Positions 17,228 through 28,800 of a stretch of DNA of 36,001 bases are shown here, one piece after another (positions within the stretch are counted from its first letter, which is position 1; every line of letters starts with the position of its first letter). The notes beneath the pieces are model-generated. The model worked only from the letters and a program-made list of their open reading frames with translations, did not search any database and was not told where the DNA came from. A program made the translations under genes and the position numbers. The DNA is from Bradyrhizobium hipponense (GTDB lineage Bacteria > Pseudomonadota > Alphaproteobacteria > Rhizobiales > Xanthobacteraceae): the NCBI RefSeq assembly GCF_008123965.1, contig NZ_VSTH01000116.1, positions 1-36,001 of the forward strand. Reading direction: 5' to 3'.

Positions 17228-18352
17228 CTACGATCCCCCGCCCGCGGTGCCGGAATTTACCGGCGCCAGCTCGTCCTCGCGGCATCGCCAGCCGTCGGCG
17301 GCTTTCACGAAGGCGAAGGTGCGCTGGATCCTGAGCCGGCGCGTGACGTTGAAGGCCTCTGCGGAGCGCTCCCTGTTGCCGGCGCCCGGCTGCGGATGAC
17401 CTGTCCTGACGTCCCAGCAGGTGCCCGTGCAGGAGGACGCGACCTTGCTACAGGCGGCGAAGGGGGCCAGCACCACCATCTCGATCTCGCCGGTGACCTG
17501 CGCATCCTGGTCCGTCACCTGGCTGTCGATAGCGAAGACGCGGTTGATGCGGAGGAAATTGCCGCACGAATTGGCGGCATGGATTCGCGCGGCGCAGAAG
17601 TCGATGGCGTCGGTGTCGGGCAGCCGCGCTGTGACCTGCCGGCCGAACACCTTCTTCGGATCGCCCTTGGCGCTGCGGACATCGTCAGACTTTCGCTTCA
17701 GATTGTCGGCGAGACAGGCTTCTGCGAACTCAAGCTCCTGAAGCGGTACGTTGTCCTTGCCCACGAGATTGCATTCGCGGTCGCGCTCCCGGGTCCATCG
17801 GCCATATTCGGCGAAGGCAAAGCGGGCCGCAGTCGGATCCAGCTTGCCGATCAGACCGAGCACCTGGCTGTTGAGCTCGGTCTCGATCAGCGCCAGCGAC
17901 GGATCTGCGCAGATCAGCGCGCCGGCCGCGGTGTTGGCTGCAAGACAATCGAAATCCGGATCGCGCAGGATCGCGGCGCGCTCTTCGGTGATCCTGAGAA
18001 GGCAGGACTTGACCTGGTCGAAATCGTCGTAGCGGACCGCGGCCTGGCCGATGATTCCGCAGCCGAGGCTGCGCTGCCTGATCCAGATCGCATTTTCCTC
18101 GATCGCGGGCAGGCGATCGGGCAGGCGGGCGAGGCGCGCCTCGATCGCCGCGCTCAGCTTTTCTGCGGCGGCGGCGAGCTCGGAATCGCCGCAGAACAAT
18201 TGATTGGCGGGATTGTGGTTCTGCTGGCAGTTGTTCTTGGCGAACAGCGGCAGCTTGTCGGCGATGGTGCGCTCGGATCGGCCGGATTGCGCGGCGGTCG
18301 GTGCCGCCGGCGAGGCCAGCAGCGCAAGCGCAGTCAGCACGATGAACCGCAT
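17228..18352 (-). CDS. exported protein with two LprI/DUF1311-like modules
   Basis: A 374-residue protein with signal peptide MRFIVLTALALLASPAAPTAAQ, so periplasmic or outer surface. Two segments look like the N-terminal region of lysozyme inhibitor LprI (DUF1311). One is FCGDSELAAAAEKLSAAIEARL followed by a tryptophan/arginine/cysteine stretch (WIRQRSLGC). The other is ICADPSLALIETELNSQVLGLI followed by YGRWTRERDREC. Both follow the family pattern C-x-L-x(2)-aE-x-L ... R-x(5)-C, with cysteines likely disulfide-bonded. The C-terminal third has further cysteine pairs (ACSKVASSCTGTCWDV) and no recognised fold. The start at 18352 follows GGGGGACGACCGGA. It lies 83 bp after the LapG-like gene on the same strand and may be in its operon. 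Confidence 0.82.
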   Translation of the reverse strand: MRFIVLTALALLASPAAPTAAQSGRSERTIADKLPLFAKNNCQQNHNPANQLFCGDSELAAAAEKLSAAIEARLARLPDRLPAIEENAIWIRQRSLGCGIIGQAAVRYDDFDQVKSCLLRITEERAAILRDPDFDCLAANTAAGALICADPSLALIETELNSQVLGLIGKLDPTAARFAFAEYGRWTRERDRECNLVGKDNVPLQELEFAEACLADNLKRKSDDVRSAKGDPKKVFGRQVTARLPDTDAIDFCAARIHAANSCGNFLRINRVFAIDSQVTDQDAQVTGEIEMVVLAPFAACSKVASSCTGTCWDVRTGHPQPGAGNRERSAEAFNVTRRLRIQRTFAFVKAADGWRCREDELAPVNSGTAGGGS

Positions 18353-18366
18353 TCCGGTCGTCCCCC

Positions 18367-18386
18367 AGCATGGTTCTTGCCATGCT
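18367..18386. promoter_or_regulatory. perfect 7-bp inverted repeat just upstream of the LprI-like gene
   Basis: AGCATGG (18367-18373) and CCATGCT (18380-18386) flank a 6-nt loop. The element ends 15 nt before the start codon, directly next to the GGGGGA ribosome-binding site on the minus strand. As RNA it would form a small hairpin able to affect translation; as DNA it could be an operator. Neither is proven. Confidence 0.4.
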
Positions 18387-18435
18387 AGCGTCCCGGATCG
18401 CGCGGCGATATGAATTTGTGGGCTACGGCGGCAGT

Positions 18436-19197
18436 TCAGCGCGCCTCGGCGTTGGCCGCGACCATCGATACGGGCCGGCTGTCCAGGGCGGAGAACTGCA
18501 CCGGTTCGTCGACATATTTCATCACGGCGGACCGATAGAGCACGAACAGCGGCTGGTAGCTCCGTGCATCGTCGTCCTCGATCATGGCCATGCGGCGATT
18601 GTCGAGCATCAGCCAATGGCCGTCGAGCTTGGCTGCGGCAACAGCATGCTCTTCGCCGGCACGGGTGTCGCGCACCACGACGATGCGGAGATCTTCGGCG
18701 GCGACGCCTGCGAGCCGCAGCGCGGCCAGCTTGGCGACGGCATAGTCCTCGCAATCGCCGGCGCCGCGCTGGAAGGTCGCGAGCGGCGAGTTCCAGACAT
18801 CGTCGGCACCGTCGCTTGTCGCGCGGATCGCAAGATTGATGGCGCGGTTGGTCTCGCCGAGCCGCGCACGGCCGTCACGGGTACGGGCCTGGTCGACGAT
18901 GGCGAGCAGCTTCAGCGCCGCAGGCGAGGCGCAATTGTCGCGATCGCCGTCGCACAGCGCGAGCTGCACCATGTCGCCGTCGAGCCTCTCTTTCAGCGCG
19001 AACCATTTCTGCTGCAGGCTGCCGGTGGAGATGGCGAAGGCAAACACGCCGAAGGGCTCGGCGGATTTGCGCACGAGAACCCCCGCGCCCGGCGACAGCA
19101 GCGTGCCAGCACGAAGGTCGGCGGCCGATCCGAACAGGATCAATCCGCACAGGACAAGGATTGCGCGCCAGGCGCGCGTGTGAGCCGCGGTCTCCAT
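18436..19197 (-). CDS. LapG-family transglutaminase-like cysteine protease (BTLCP, peptidase C93)
   Basis: A 253-residue exported protein with an N-terminal hydrophobic segment (about 11-29, AILVLCGLILFGSAADLRA). A Cys-His-Asp triad is visible: RGAGDCEDYAVAKLAALR (Cys149), GEEHAVAAAK (His184) and HWLMLDNRRM (Asp199). This order and spacing are those of bacterial transglutaminase-like cysteine proteinases, the family that includes LapG, the periplasmic protease that clips LapA-type adhesins at a di-alanine site. The start at 19197 follows GGAAGGGGATGTCAA. It is divergent from the giant adhesin gene, which makes that protein a candidate substrate. Alphaproteobacteria also carry BTLCP proteins of unknown role, so the LapG function is an inference. 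No LapD-like c-di-GMP receptor is in the window. Confidence 0.88.
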   Translation of the reverse strand: METAAHTRAWRAILVLCGLILFGSAADLRAGTLLSPGAGVLVRKSAEPFGVFAFAISTGSLQQKWFALKERLDGDMVQLALCDGDRDNCASPAALKLLAIVDQARTRDGRARLGETNRAINLAIRATSDGADDVWNSPLATFQRGAGDCEDYAVAKLAALRLAGVAAEDLRIVVVRDTRAGEEHAVAAAKLDGHWLMLDNRRMAMIEDDDARSYQPLFVLYRSAVMKYVDEPVQFSALDSRPVSMVAANAEAR

Positions 19198-19815
19198 TTG
19201 ACATCCCCTTCCGGCTTCGCCAGGTCCCCCTCGACCTGTACATGCCGGGCTTTGTTGCTTGCGCGGAGATAGTGCGAGATCGGCCGTTTGGTTCTGCTTA
19301 ACGCGCCCGGCAGGGGAGCCAAAACCGCGGGGCAGGCTGAAACGAGCCTCGCCAGATTGTGTAAAATTTTTACAAATCCACGGCTAGGAAGGCGCTGAGT
19401 GCCGCGAATCAGGGGAAAATTGCAGGCTACGGTTGTGCTCCCGCCGATTCTGCATCCATGGCTAACAGTCCGTATTTCGCGGGTTCTGTTAGCTGGGTCA
19501 CAGTTTTTGTTCCGTATTTGCCGCAGTATGTTGCAGGGCACTGCGAAGGACAGATGACAGAAGTATCCGCAGGTTGCTCTATACAGCGGAATACATGGGG
19601 AGCAGCAAAATGCGCGCGAACAAGCGAGCTTTTACCTGCAGCTATTGCAAGAATGACTTGAATTTCGCTGGATCAGCGAGTCCAGGTGGCGTCTCCCGGG
19701 GGCTCGTCACGCTAAATCACACAAGCAATAGAGGTATCGCTAAGGACTTGGTAGTGATATGCAAGTTTAAGCGGTCGATACTTATTTAGATATTAACTCT
19801 TTTTACGGTGCCCCG
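19198..19815. promoter_or_regulatory. 618-bp divergent regulatory region of the adhesin locus
   Basis: This lies between the LapG-like gene and the giant adhesin gene and holds no convincing gene; small open frames here lack codon bias or ribosome-binding sites. It is visibly richer in A/T than its surroundings, chiefly at 19359-19380, 19455-19525 and 19735-19810. It contains a 15-bp palindrome at 19360-19374. Two copies of TCCGTATTT occur, near 19469 and 19510. TATTTAGATATTAACT (from 19784) is the most -10-like stretch before the adhesin start, but no matching -35 is clear. Confidence 0.6.
19360..19374. promoter_or_regulatory. candidate operator TGTAAAATTTTTACA
   Basis: A perfect inverted repeat, TGTAAAA-T-TTTTACA, stands out as an island of A/T in high-GC DNA. 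It is 163 bp upstream of the LapG-like start and about 440 bp upstream of the adhesin start. It has the form of a dimeric repressor or activator site. The protein that binds it is not known. Confidence 0.45.
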
Positions 19816-22800
19816 TTGAATTACGCCGGCCAATTTGACGCCGCGATCTCCTTGGACGGCGAGGGTTCCCACTCGCTCGCCCATGTCCATGCCGATTCCT
19901 TTGCGGCCAAGCCTTTTATCGCAAAGGCACACGGACACGTGCCCGAGGGCGCGTTCGTTATTCCCGATCCGAACCTGATCTTTCACGGCGACTTCAAGCG
20001 CGCCGGCGCAGATCTCGTGCTGTCCCACGATGGTCGCGAGTTCGTCGTTCACGATTACTTTAGGGGCGACAAGCGCGCGGCGATCTCGTCGCCGGATGGC
20101 GCACACCTCACCGGCGACGTCGTCAATGCGCTCACGGGGCATGTGCAATATGCGCAGGCCGCGCCCGGCGCCGCCGCCGCGCAGGTCATCGGTCACGTCA
20201 CCAAGCTCTCCGGCAGCGCGACCGCAGTCCGCAACGGCGTCTCGGTCGTTCTGAACAATGGCGACAACGTCGAGAAGGGCGATGTGGTCTCGACCGGCGG
20301 AGATTCGACGCTCGGCATCACCTTCATCGACGGCACGGTGTTCGGCCTGTCCTCCAATGCGCGGATGGTGCTGAACGAGATGGTCTACGACCCCAACGGG
20401 TCGAGCAATTCTTCGCTGCTCAGCCTGGTCGCGGGCACAATCACCTTCGTCGCCGGCGAGACCGCCAAGCACGGCGACATGAAGGTCGACACGCCGGTCG
20501 CCACCATGGGCATCCGTGGCACGGCGGTGCTGACCCAGATCAACTTCGTCGTTCCAGCGGGCGGCGGCGATCCGCAGCCGCAGGCGAGCTTCCAGGTGCT
20601 GGTCGAGCCGAACGGCACCACCGGCTCCTACATCCTGTTCGACAAGGTCACGCTGCTGCCGATCGCGACGGTCAACCAGGCCGGCCAGATGATCCAGATC
20701 AGCGGCGGCAACGTCTCGATCAGCAATGCGCTGATGTCGCCGGACGTGCAGAAGCTGATCACGGACGTGTTCACGCTGAAGTTCACCGACAACAACACCA
20801 ATACCAAGCTGACCTCGAACTTCACCGATTCGATCACGCAGACCAGCCAAGACCTGGTGTTCAAGTCGGGGGCCGGCCCCGTCGTGATCGCGACATTCGT
20901 CAACCTCAATCCGCAGGGATCGGAGGGGCCGGGCAATTCCACGCCGTCCGCCACCCGTATTCCCGGCCAGCCGCTGGTGCAAAGCCTCGATTCCAGCGGC
21001 AATGTGAAGCAGGCGTTTTCGCTGACCGAGCGCGCGGACAAGACCGGCGATACTGCAGATTCCGACATTATTTCGGGCCAGATCCCCTTCATCGATCAGA
21101 ACCTGGGCGACCGGCCGACCGTGAGCGTGAGCCTCGCCGACGCGCCGAACTACGTCTACAAGAACGCCGGCCAGCAGGACGTCACCGGCTCGCTTTCCGG
21201 GCTCCAGAAGCAGGACATCGCGGCGACGCAGATCCAGATCAGTGTCGTCGCCGATCCCGCCAACACCAACATCGGCTCGGCGGTCTGGACCTACACCATC
21301 CCCGACAACGTCTTCGACTTCCTGGCGGCCGGCGAAACGCTGACGCTGACCTACATCGTCCGCATCGACACCAATTTCGCGGTGAGCCCCGAGAGCAAGT
21401 TCATCCCGATCACCATCACGATCACCGGGACCAACGACAAGCCAGTGATCACCACCGGCCTTCCGACCATCACCTTCGAAGGCGGCACCAGCGTGCCGGG
21501 CGGCCCGCTCTCCAGTAAGGTGCCGACCTCGGGCACGCTGACCTTCAAGGATGTCGACCTCACCGACACGCATACGGTATCCGTAAAGCTGACCGGCGCC
21601 ACGCTGCCGGACGGCACCGTGCCGCCGGGCCCGCTGGCGGCGTTCCAGAACGCGATGTCGGTTGCGATTGCGGCCGGCGCCGACAGCAAGGGCAGCGGTA
21701 CCGGCACCATCAATTGGTCGCTGGCTGATCTGCCCGTCTACCTCGCCGACTTCATCCCGAAGGGCGAAGTGCTGACGCTGACATATACGGTGACGGTCAC
21801 GGACGCCCAAGGCGCGACCGCGCAGCAGACCATCACCGTCACGATCACGGGCACCGACGCGCCTGCGGTAGTGTGGATCGCGACGGACCATGCCGGCGCT
21901 CCCTCCGGCGGTTTCTGGAAGGACGCCGCGAACTGGGAAACAGGCACGGTCCCGACCATCGATGACGACGTCATCGTCATCACCGATCAGTTGCACGGCC
22001 TGACGCCGTCCTATCCGGTGACGATCGACGCTGCGGCCTACGCCAAATCGATCACGATGAACGATTTCGGCGGCCCGCCCCCGAAAGTGATCAACCAGAG
22101 CTCGCTGACAGTCGCCGGCGCGCTCAACATGAGCGCCGATTCGATCTTTACCAACGCCGCGACCGGCACCATGTCCATCGGCGGCAAGGCCGAGATTCTG
22201 GACACGGCCGTGCTCACCAATGCCGGATATCTGACGCTCAAGGGCGGCGGTGATTTCGCCAGCGGCACCACGATCACCAATTCCGGCACGATCGAGCTGT
22301 TCGGCGGCACGCTGAAGACGCTGGCCGACATCGCCAATGCCGGCGGCATTCTCAAGACCGATGCCGGCTCCACGTTGATCATCGATACCGCGACGGTCGA
22401 TGGCGGCACCGTCACCATTCTGGGCATGCTGGAGCTCGACGGCATCAGCCTGATCGAGAACGGTACGCTGAACAATTCCGGCACGGTCAACGTCAAGGGG
22501 GCGGTGGAGTTCGCCCATGAGACCGTCTCCAACACCTCCGCCGGTACGATCAAAGTGCTGGCGAATGGCTGGCTGACCATCGACCAGGGTTCGACCGTCA
22601 CCAACACCGGCAACGTCACGGTCGATGCCAACGGCAAGCTGACAGTCAATGGCGCCACGATCAACGGCACCGGCACGGTCACTGGCAACGGCGAGATCGA
22701 CCTGACCGGCGGCGCCGTGCTGAGCTGTGGCATCCTCAACAACAATTCCACCTTCAAGGTTAGCGGCACCGGCAACGCGCTGGACCACGAGACGGTCACG

Positions 22801-25800
22801 AATGCGAGCGCCGGCACGATCGAGGTGCTGGCGAATGGTGCGCTGACGATCGATCAGGGCTCGGTGATCGCCAACACCGGCAACGTCATGGTCGATGCCA
22901 ACGGCAAGCTGACAGTCAATGGCGCGACGATCAGCGGCGCCGGGGTGGTGACCGGCAACGGCGAGATCGACCTGACCGGCGGCGCCGTGCTGAGCGGCGG
23001 CATCCTGAAGAACAGTGCTGTCTTGAACGTGAGCGGCATCGGCAACGCGCTCGACGGCGAGGCGATCACCAATGCCGGCACGATCGAAGTGCTGGCCAAC
23101 AGCGCGCTGACGATCGACCAGGGCGCGACCGTCGCCAACCCGATCGGCAACGTCGTTGTCGATGCCAATGCGGTGCTGACCCTCGGCGGGGCCACCATCA
23201 GCGGCGGCGGCGTCAACGGCAACGGCACCATCGATGTCACCGGCGCCAGCACGATCGACGGCGGCGCGACGCTCAGCACGAGTGCAGTCATTGCCGATGC
23301 CAAGCTGACGCTGGACGGCATCACGGTATCGGGCTCGACGATCACGGACAATGCCAGCATCGAGCTCGACAATACCGTCAAGCTCGGGGGCAACGCCAAG
23401 ATCCAGGGGGCCTCTGCGGCTGCCAAGGGTGCGATCACCAACGCCGGCACACTGGAGATCGTCGGCGCGGCGACGCTGCTCAACGATGTCCTTACCAACA
23501 CCGGTCATAGCGTTCAGATCGACGACGGGCAGACGCTGACGCTGTCCGGTACCGAGATCACTGGCGGCACCATCGAGAATTACAGCGACGCGTTGGGCGG
23601 CACGATCGACGTCACCGGCAACAGCACGATCGACGGCAATGCGACCCTGAACAAGGGCAACGTGAAGGTGGAGAGCGGTGTTACGCTGACGCTTGGCGAT
23701 GCGGCGGTGTCCGGCACCAAGATCACCAACGACGGCACCGTCAAGCTCGATGCGAGCCGGACGCTGACGCTGACTGGCGCCAGCTTGACTGGCGGCATGC
23801 TCGCCGTCTCCGGAACGCTCGATTCCTCCGGCTTCACCACGATTACCGACGCCAATATCTCGAACAGCTACCTGATCGAGGCGATCGGCGGCGTGCTGGC
23901 GCTGGTGGGAACGGCTACCACTATTACGAATAACGTCGGCGGCACCATCCAGGCCAATGGCGCCGAGCTCGATATCAACGGCGAGGCGGTCACCAACACC
24001 GGCACGCTGGCCGCGATCAATAACGGCACGCTGAAGCTGATCGCGACGGCGGTCACCAACACCGGTACGGTTTCGGTCGAATCCGGCTCGACGCTCGATC
24101 TTGCCGGCGCGACCATCAACGGCGGTACCGTCACGATCTCCGGCACACTGGAATCGACCGGCACCAGTGCTATCAACGGCGCCGATTTCACCAACAACGG
24201 CACGATCGACGTCACCAGCGGCACGCTGTCGATCGACCCGACGACCATCACCAACAATCTCCTCATTGAAGTCAACGGCGCCGGCGCGGTGCTCGATATC
24301 TCGGGCGATCCCGTCAACAACTCCGGAACTCTGGAGGCGATCAACGGCGGCACGCTCAAGCTGACTGGCCTGACGGTCACGAATCTGGACGGAATCGTTC
24401 TGGTCGGCGGCGCGTCGAAGCTTTACCTCTCGTCGGTCACGATCAATGACGGAAACCTGAACAACGCCGGCAATCTCTACAGCGTCTCGGGCTTCAACAA
24501 GATCACGGCCGCGGTCGACAACGCCGGCGGCAGCATCGAAATTCAGGCGGGCACGCTCGACCTCGCGGGCGGCCTGACCGGCGCCGGGTCGCTGATCATT
24601 GACAGCGGCGCGACGCTGGAGCTCGCCGGCGCGAATGCGCAGACCATTACCTTCGCCGGCGGCACCGATACGCTGCAGCTCGACAAGGTCGCGGGCCAGA
24701 GCTTTACTGGCACCATTGCCGGGCACTCGTTGAACGGCGGCATTTTCACGATCACGGGTGCGGCTGACATCACCAGCACCAGCGGCGACGCACTCGACTT
24801 CACCGCGTCGGGCGGCACGCTCGGCGCGCCCGCCAATGTCTTTCTCACGCCCACCGGCGCACTGACCGGCGCGGCCAATGGCGTCGTCGTCGTCCAGAAC
24901 GGCACCGGCGATATCTCGCTGACGGCAGCCGGCGACATCAAGGGTCTCGCCGGCCCCGGCATCACGATGCGCGACAGTGCAACCGGCGTCGGCAATATCA
25001 CGGTCAACAATCTCACCGGAAAGGCGACCGGCACCGGCGCGAATTCGGTCGGCGTCCTCGTCGAGAATTTGAACGCCGCCAACAACGGCGACATCTCGAT
25101 CACCCAGCTCGGCGGCGCGGTCGGCGGCGCTTACGGCATCGATGCGGTCACACCGGGCAACGGCGACATCGCCATCAACGCCGGCGGCGTGATCACGGGC
25201 AGCTCGATCTACGGCATCCGGTCGCGCAGCTATGGAACCGGCGACCAGACCGTCACGACCAAGGTTGGCAGCGTCGTCACCTCGGGCAGCTCCGGCATCG
25301 TCGCCATCAACCGGTCGACCTCGCTCGGCGCGGCATCCGGCAGCACCATCATCGTCAATGCCTACGGCGCGATTAATTCCGGCAGCAGCCTGAACCTCGG
25401 CGGCAATCTACCGGGCGGCATCGAGGCCGGCTACACCGGTGCCACCAATGGCACCAACGCCAATACCGGCGTCAACGGCACGGTCGTCGTCAACAACCAT
25501 GCCGCCATCACCGCTGCGGCCGGTTACGGCATCAACGCCTATAATTACGGGAATGGCGACGTCACGGTGAACAGCTCTGCCGGAACGGCGATTTCCGTCG
25601 CAGGCTCCCAGAGTATCGGCATCAACGCGTCTGCCTTGAGCGGCGGCACCGGCGATGTGACGATCGCGCTTGGCGCGAATGTCACCATCTCGGGCGCGAC
25701 GAGCTACGGCATCAGGGCCTACAGCATCGATGCGGGCGACATCAGCATCACCCTGACGAACGGCGACAGCATCACCTCGGGCAGCTCGGGCATCGTCGCT

Positions 25801-28800
25801 GTCAATTTCGCGACCGCGATCGGAAGCGGCTCGCACAGCACGATCTCGGTCGAGGCGCACGGCACCATCCATTCCGGCTCGACTTCGAACAACGATGGCA
25901 CCACGCCGGGTGGGATCATCGCCGGCTACAAGCCTGGCGGCATCGGCACCTTCTCGAACGCGGTCAACGGCGACGTCATCGTCACCAGCGACGCGACGAT
26001 TACCGCGGATGCGGGCTACGGCATCGAGGCGTTCACCTGGGGCGTCGGCGACGTCACGGTTACGACCGGCGCGACGTCGTCGATCGCTGCGGCGGGCACC
26101 GCGATCGGTGCCTTCGATCACGGCGGTGGTGACGTTAGCGTCACCAATAATGGTTCTGCCACCGGAGCGGTCGGCATCTCCGCCATTGCGACCGGCGCCG
26201 GCGACGTCACCATCATCAATCATGGCGGTATCACCAGCACGAGCCTCGCCGGCATCAGCGTCACGCAGAACGAGGCCGGTGCGAGCGGCTCGACCTTTAT
26301 CACGAATACCGGCTCGATCGTGGCGCCGAACGCCCACGCGGCGATCTACATCCAGGAGAACACGGCCGGCGGCTCCGTGCATATCGACAATTCCGCCACC
26401 GGAACGATCGGACCCGCAGTCGCCTCCAACGTGACGTCCACGACCTACGCCATCGTCGAAGCCGGCGGCGCCATCGTGATCAACAACGCCGGCCACATCA
26501 ACGGCAATATCTCGGTTGCTACCGCCACATTCAATAACCAAGCGGGTGGCATCTGGACGGTCGCCGGCACCAGCGTCTTCGGCAATGCGTCCTCGATCGT
26601 CAACCATGGTGCCATCGATCTGCACGGCGCCTCGATCTCCGGGGCCGGGCTGAGCATCGAAAACTGCAACGACATCGATAGCTGGGGTACGGCGTCGATC
26701 TCAGGCACCATCGCCAACGCCGGCACAATCGAGGTCCATGACGGGGACCTGACGCTGTTCGGCTCGCTGTCGGGCTCGGGCTCGGTCACGGTCGATGCTG
26801 GCGCGCTGTTGACGCTCGAGGGCTCGGTGTCGCAGACGATCGCGCTCGCCGGCGACGGCGCCAAGCTTCAGATCGACACGTCGACTTTTAGCGGATCGAT
26901 CGCGGAGTTGTCCGCGACCGACACGATCGACCTGTCGACCATCAAGTATGACGGCGGCACCTCCGCGACCTACGATTCCGTCACCGGCAATCTCGTCGTG
27001 AGCGATCTGTACGGCCACACAATCACGCTGAAGCTCGTCGGTGCTGACTACAGTGACGCGCATTTTGCCGGCAGCAGCGATGGTCACGGCGGCACGTTGA
27101 TCACGCTCAATGAAGCCGACGACGCGCCGCACTTCGACGCGGCCCCGGTGGCGCAGAGCACCGGCTTCAGCGAACTCCTGAACACCACCGGTTCATCGAC
27201 GACCGATCCGGCACCGGCGGCGACTGGTACGATCGAGTTCAGCGACGTCGATCTGACGGAGCGGCCGACGGCGACAGTTGCGATTACGGATCAAACGGTG
27301 ACCTGGCTCGACGCAGACCACGCCACGCATCTGACGCTGACGCCCGATGAGACCGCCGCGCTTGAGCAAGCGCTGACGCTCCAGACCGCCGGCAAGAACA
27401 ACGGCACGGTCGGCTGGAGCTATTCGATCGCCGACAGCGCGCTCGATTTCCTCGGCGAGGGCCAGACCGCGAAGGTCGTCTCTACCGTCACGCTTGATGA
27501 CCACCAGGGCAAGACCGATACAGCCGAGGTCACGGTCACGATCATGGGCAAGAACGATGCGCCCGCGATCACGGCCGAAACGAACGACCATTCCGGCGCG
27601 GACCTGCCCGAGACGAATGCGGGACTGGCGAAGCAGGGCACGCTGACGGTGTCGGATGCCGATGCCACCGATCACGTGACGGTCGCGGTCGACCATCTCG
27701 ATATCTATCTCGACGGCGTGCTCCAGACCGACTATGTCGGCGAACCCTCGAGCGCGACGCTGTTGAACTATCTGACCGTGCAGCCCGGCGACATCCTCAA
27801 CGGCACCGCCACCCACGCCCAGTTCACGTGGGACTTCAATTCAGGCAGCGAGGCCTTCGACTTCCTCGCCGCCGGTCACACGCTGTCGCTGCAGTACACG
27901 ATCGTGCCCGACGACGGCCACACGCCGACCGGCACCGGTAACGGCGTTATCACCTTCAACATCGCCGGCAGCAACGATGCGCCGACGCTGGGTGACGCGG
28001 CACTGGCCTCGGTCAGTGGAGATGACACCGATCCGGGTGGGACCGCGGTCAGCGCTCTCTTCACTGGTAAGTTCCACGACGCCGACGACGGCGCGAGCTT
28101 CAAGGCCGTCGCGGTCAGCACCGACAATGCCACTTCGGATCAGGGCGTCTGGCAGTACGAGATTGCAGGCACCGATCAGTGGATCGACATTGCCTGCGTC
28201 AGCGAAACTAATGCGCTCGTGCTGAGCACCGATACACTGGTCCGCTTCGTCCCGGCCAACGGCTTCAGCGGCACGCCCGGCTCGCTCGACGTTCATGCCC
28301 TCGACGATACCTACGCCGGCGGGACCAGTGCCGATTGTTCCCCGGTCTCGATCGATATCACCAGCGTCGGGATCGGCCATGGCGGCACGGCGCCGGTCTC
28401 GGACCAGGCTGCGTCAGTCAGCATCGATGTGACGGTTCCGCCCGACGTGCTGGTCGCCAACGACGACACGCTCGGCAACAACGTCCCGCCGTCTGCCGCT
28501 GCCGGCTGGTCACTCGACGCCGAGAACGGTCACTACTACCGCATCGTCACTTCGGAAGTGACCTGGGATCAGGCGAATGCCAATGCGAACGGGGACGGCG
28601 CCTATCTGGGGACCGTCACCAGCCAGCACGAGGCAGATTTCATCGCCAATCTGCCGGGCTGGGACGACGTCCAATGGGGTGTGTGGAGCGGCGGCCAGAG
28701 CCTCGACACCAATCTGCAAACGTCAAGTCACTGGACATGGGCAACAGGACCTGAGGCCGGCTCCGATTTCACCTATACCGCATGGCGGGATGGCGAGCCG

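Noticed and set aside
19458..19789. Small open frames of 67 and 71 codons in the adhesin upstream region.
   Set aside because: They overlap, lack ribosome-binding sites and codon bias, and have no recognisable product. The region is better explained as regulatory.
19786..24726. A 1646-codon open frame antisense to the adhesin gene.
   Set aside because: It is the mirror of biased, repetitive coding DNA with G/C third positions. Its translation is a low-complexity mix of Arg, Asp, Gly and Ala without domains, and the plus-strand frame has clear domains.
25408..26625. A 405-codon antisense frame in the second repeat part of the adhesin.
   Set aside because: It has Arg/Asp/Gly-rich low-complexity translation and no start signal, and it mirrors the repeat structure of the plus strand.
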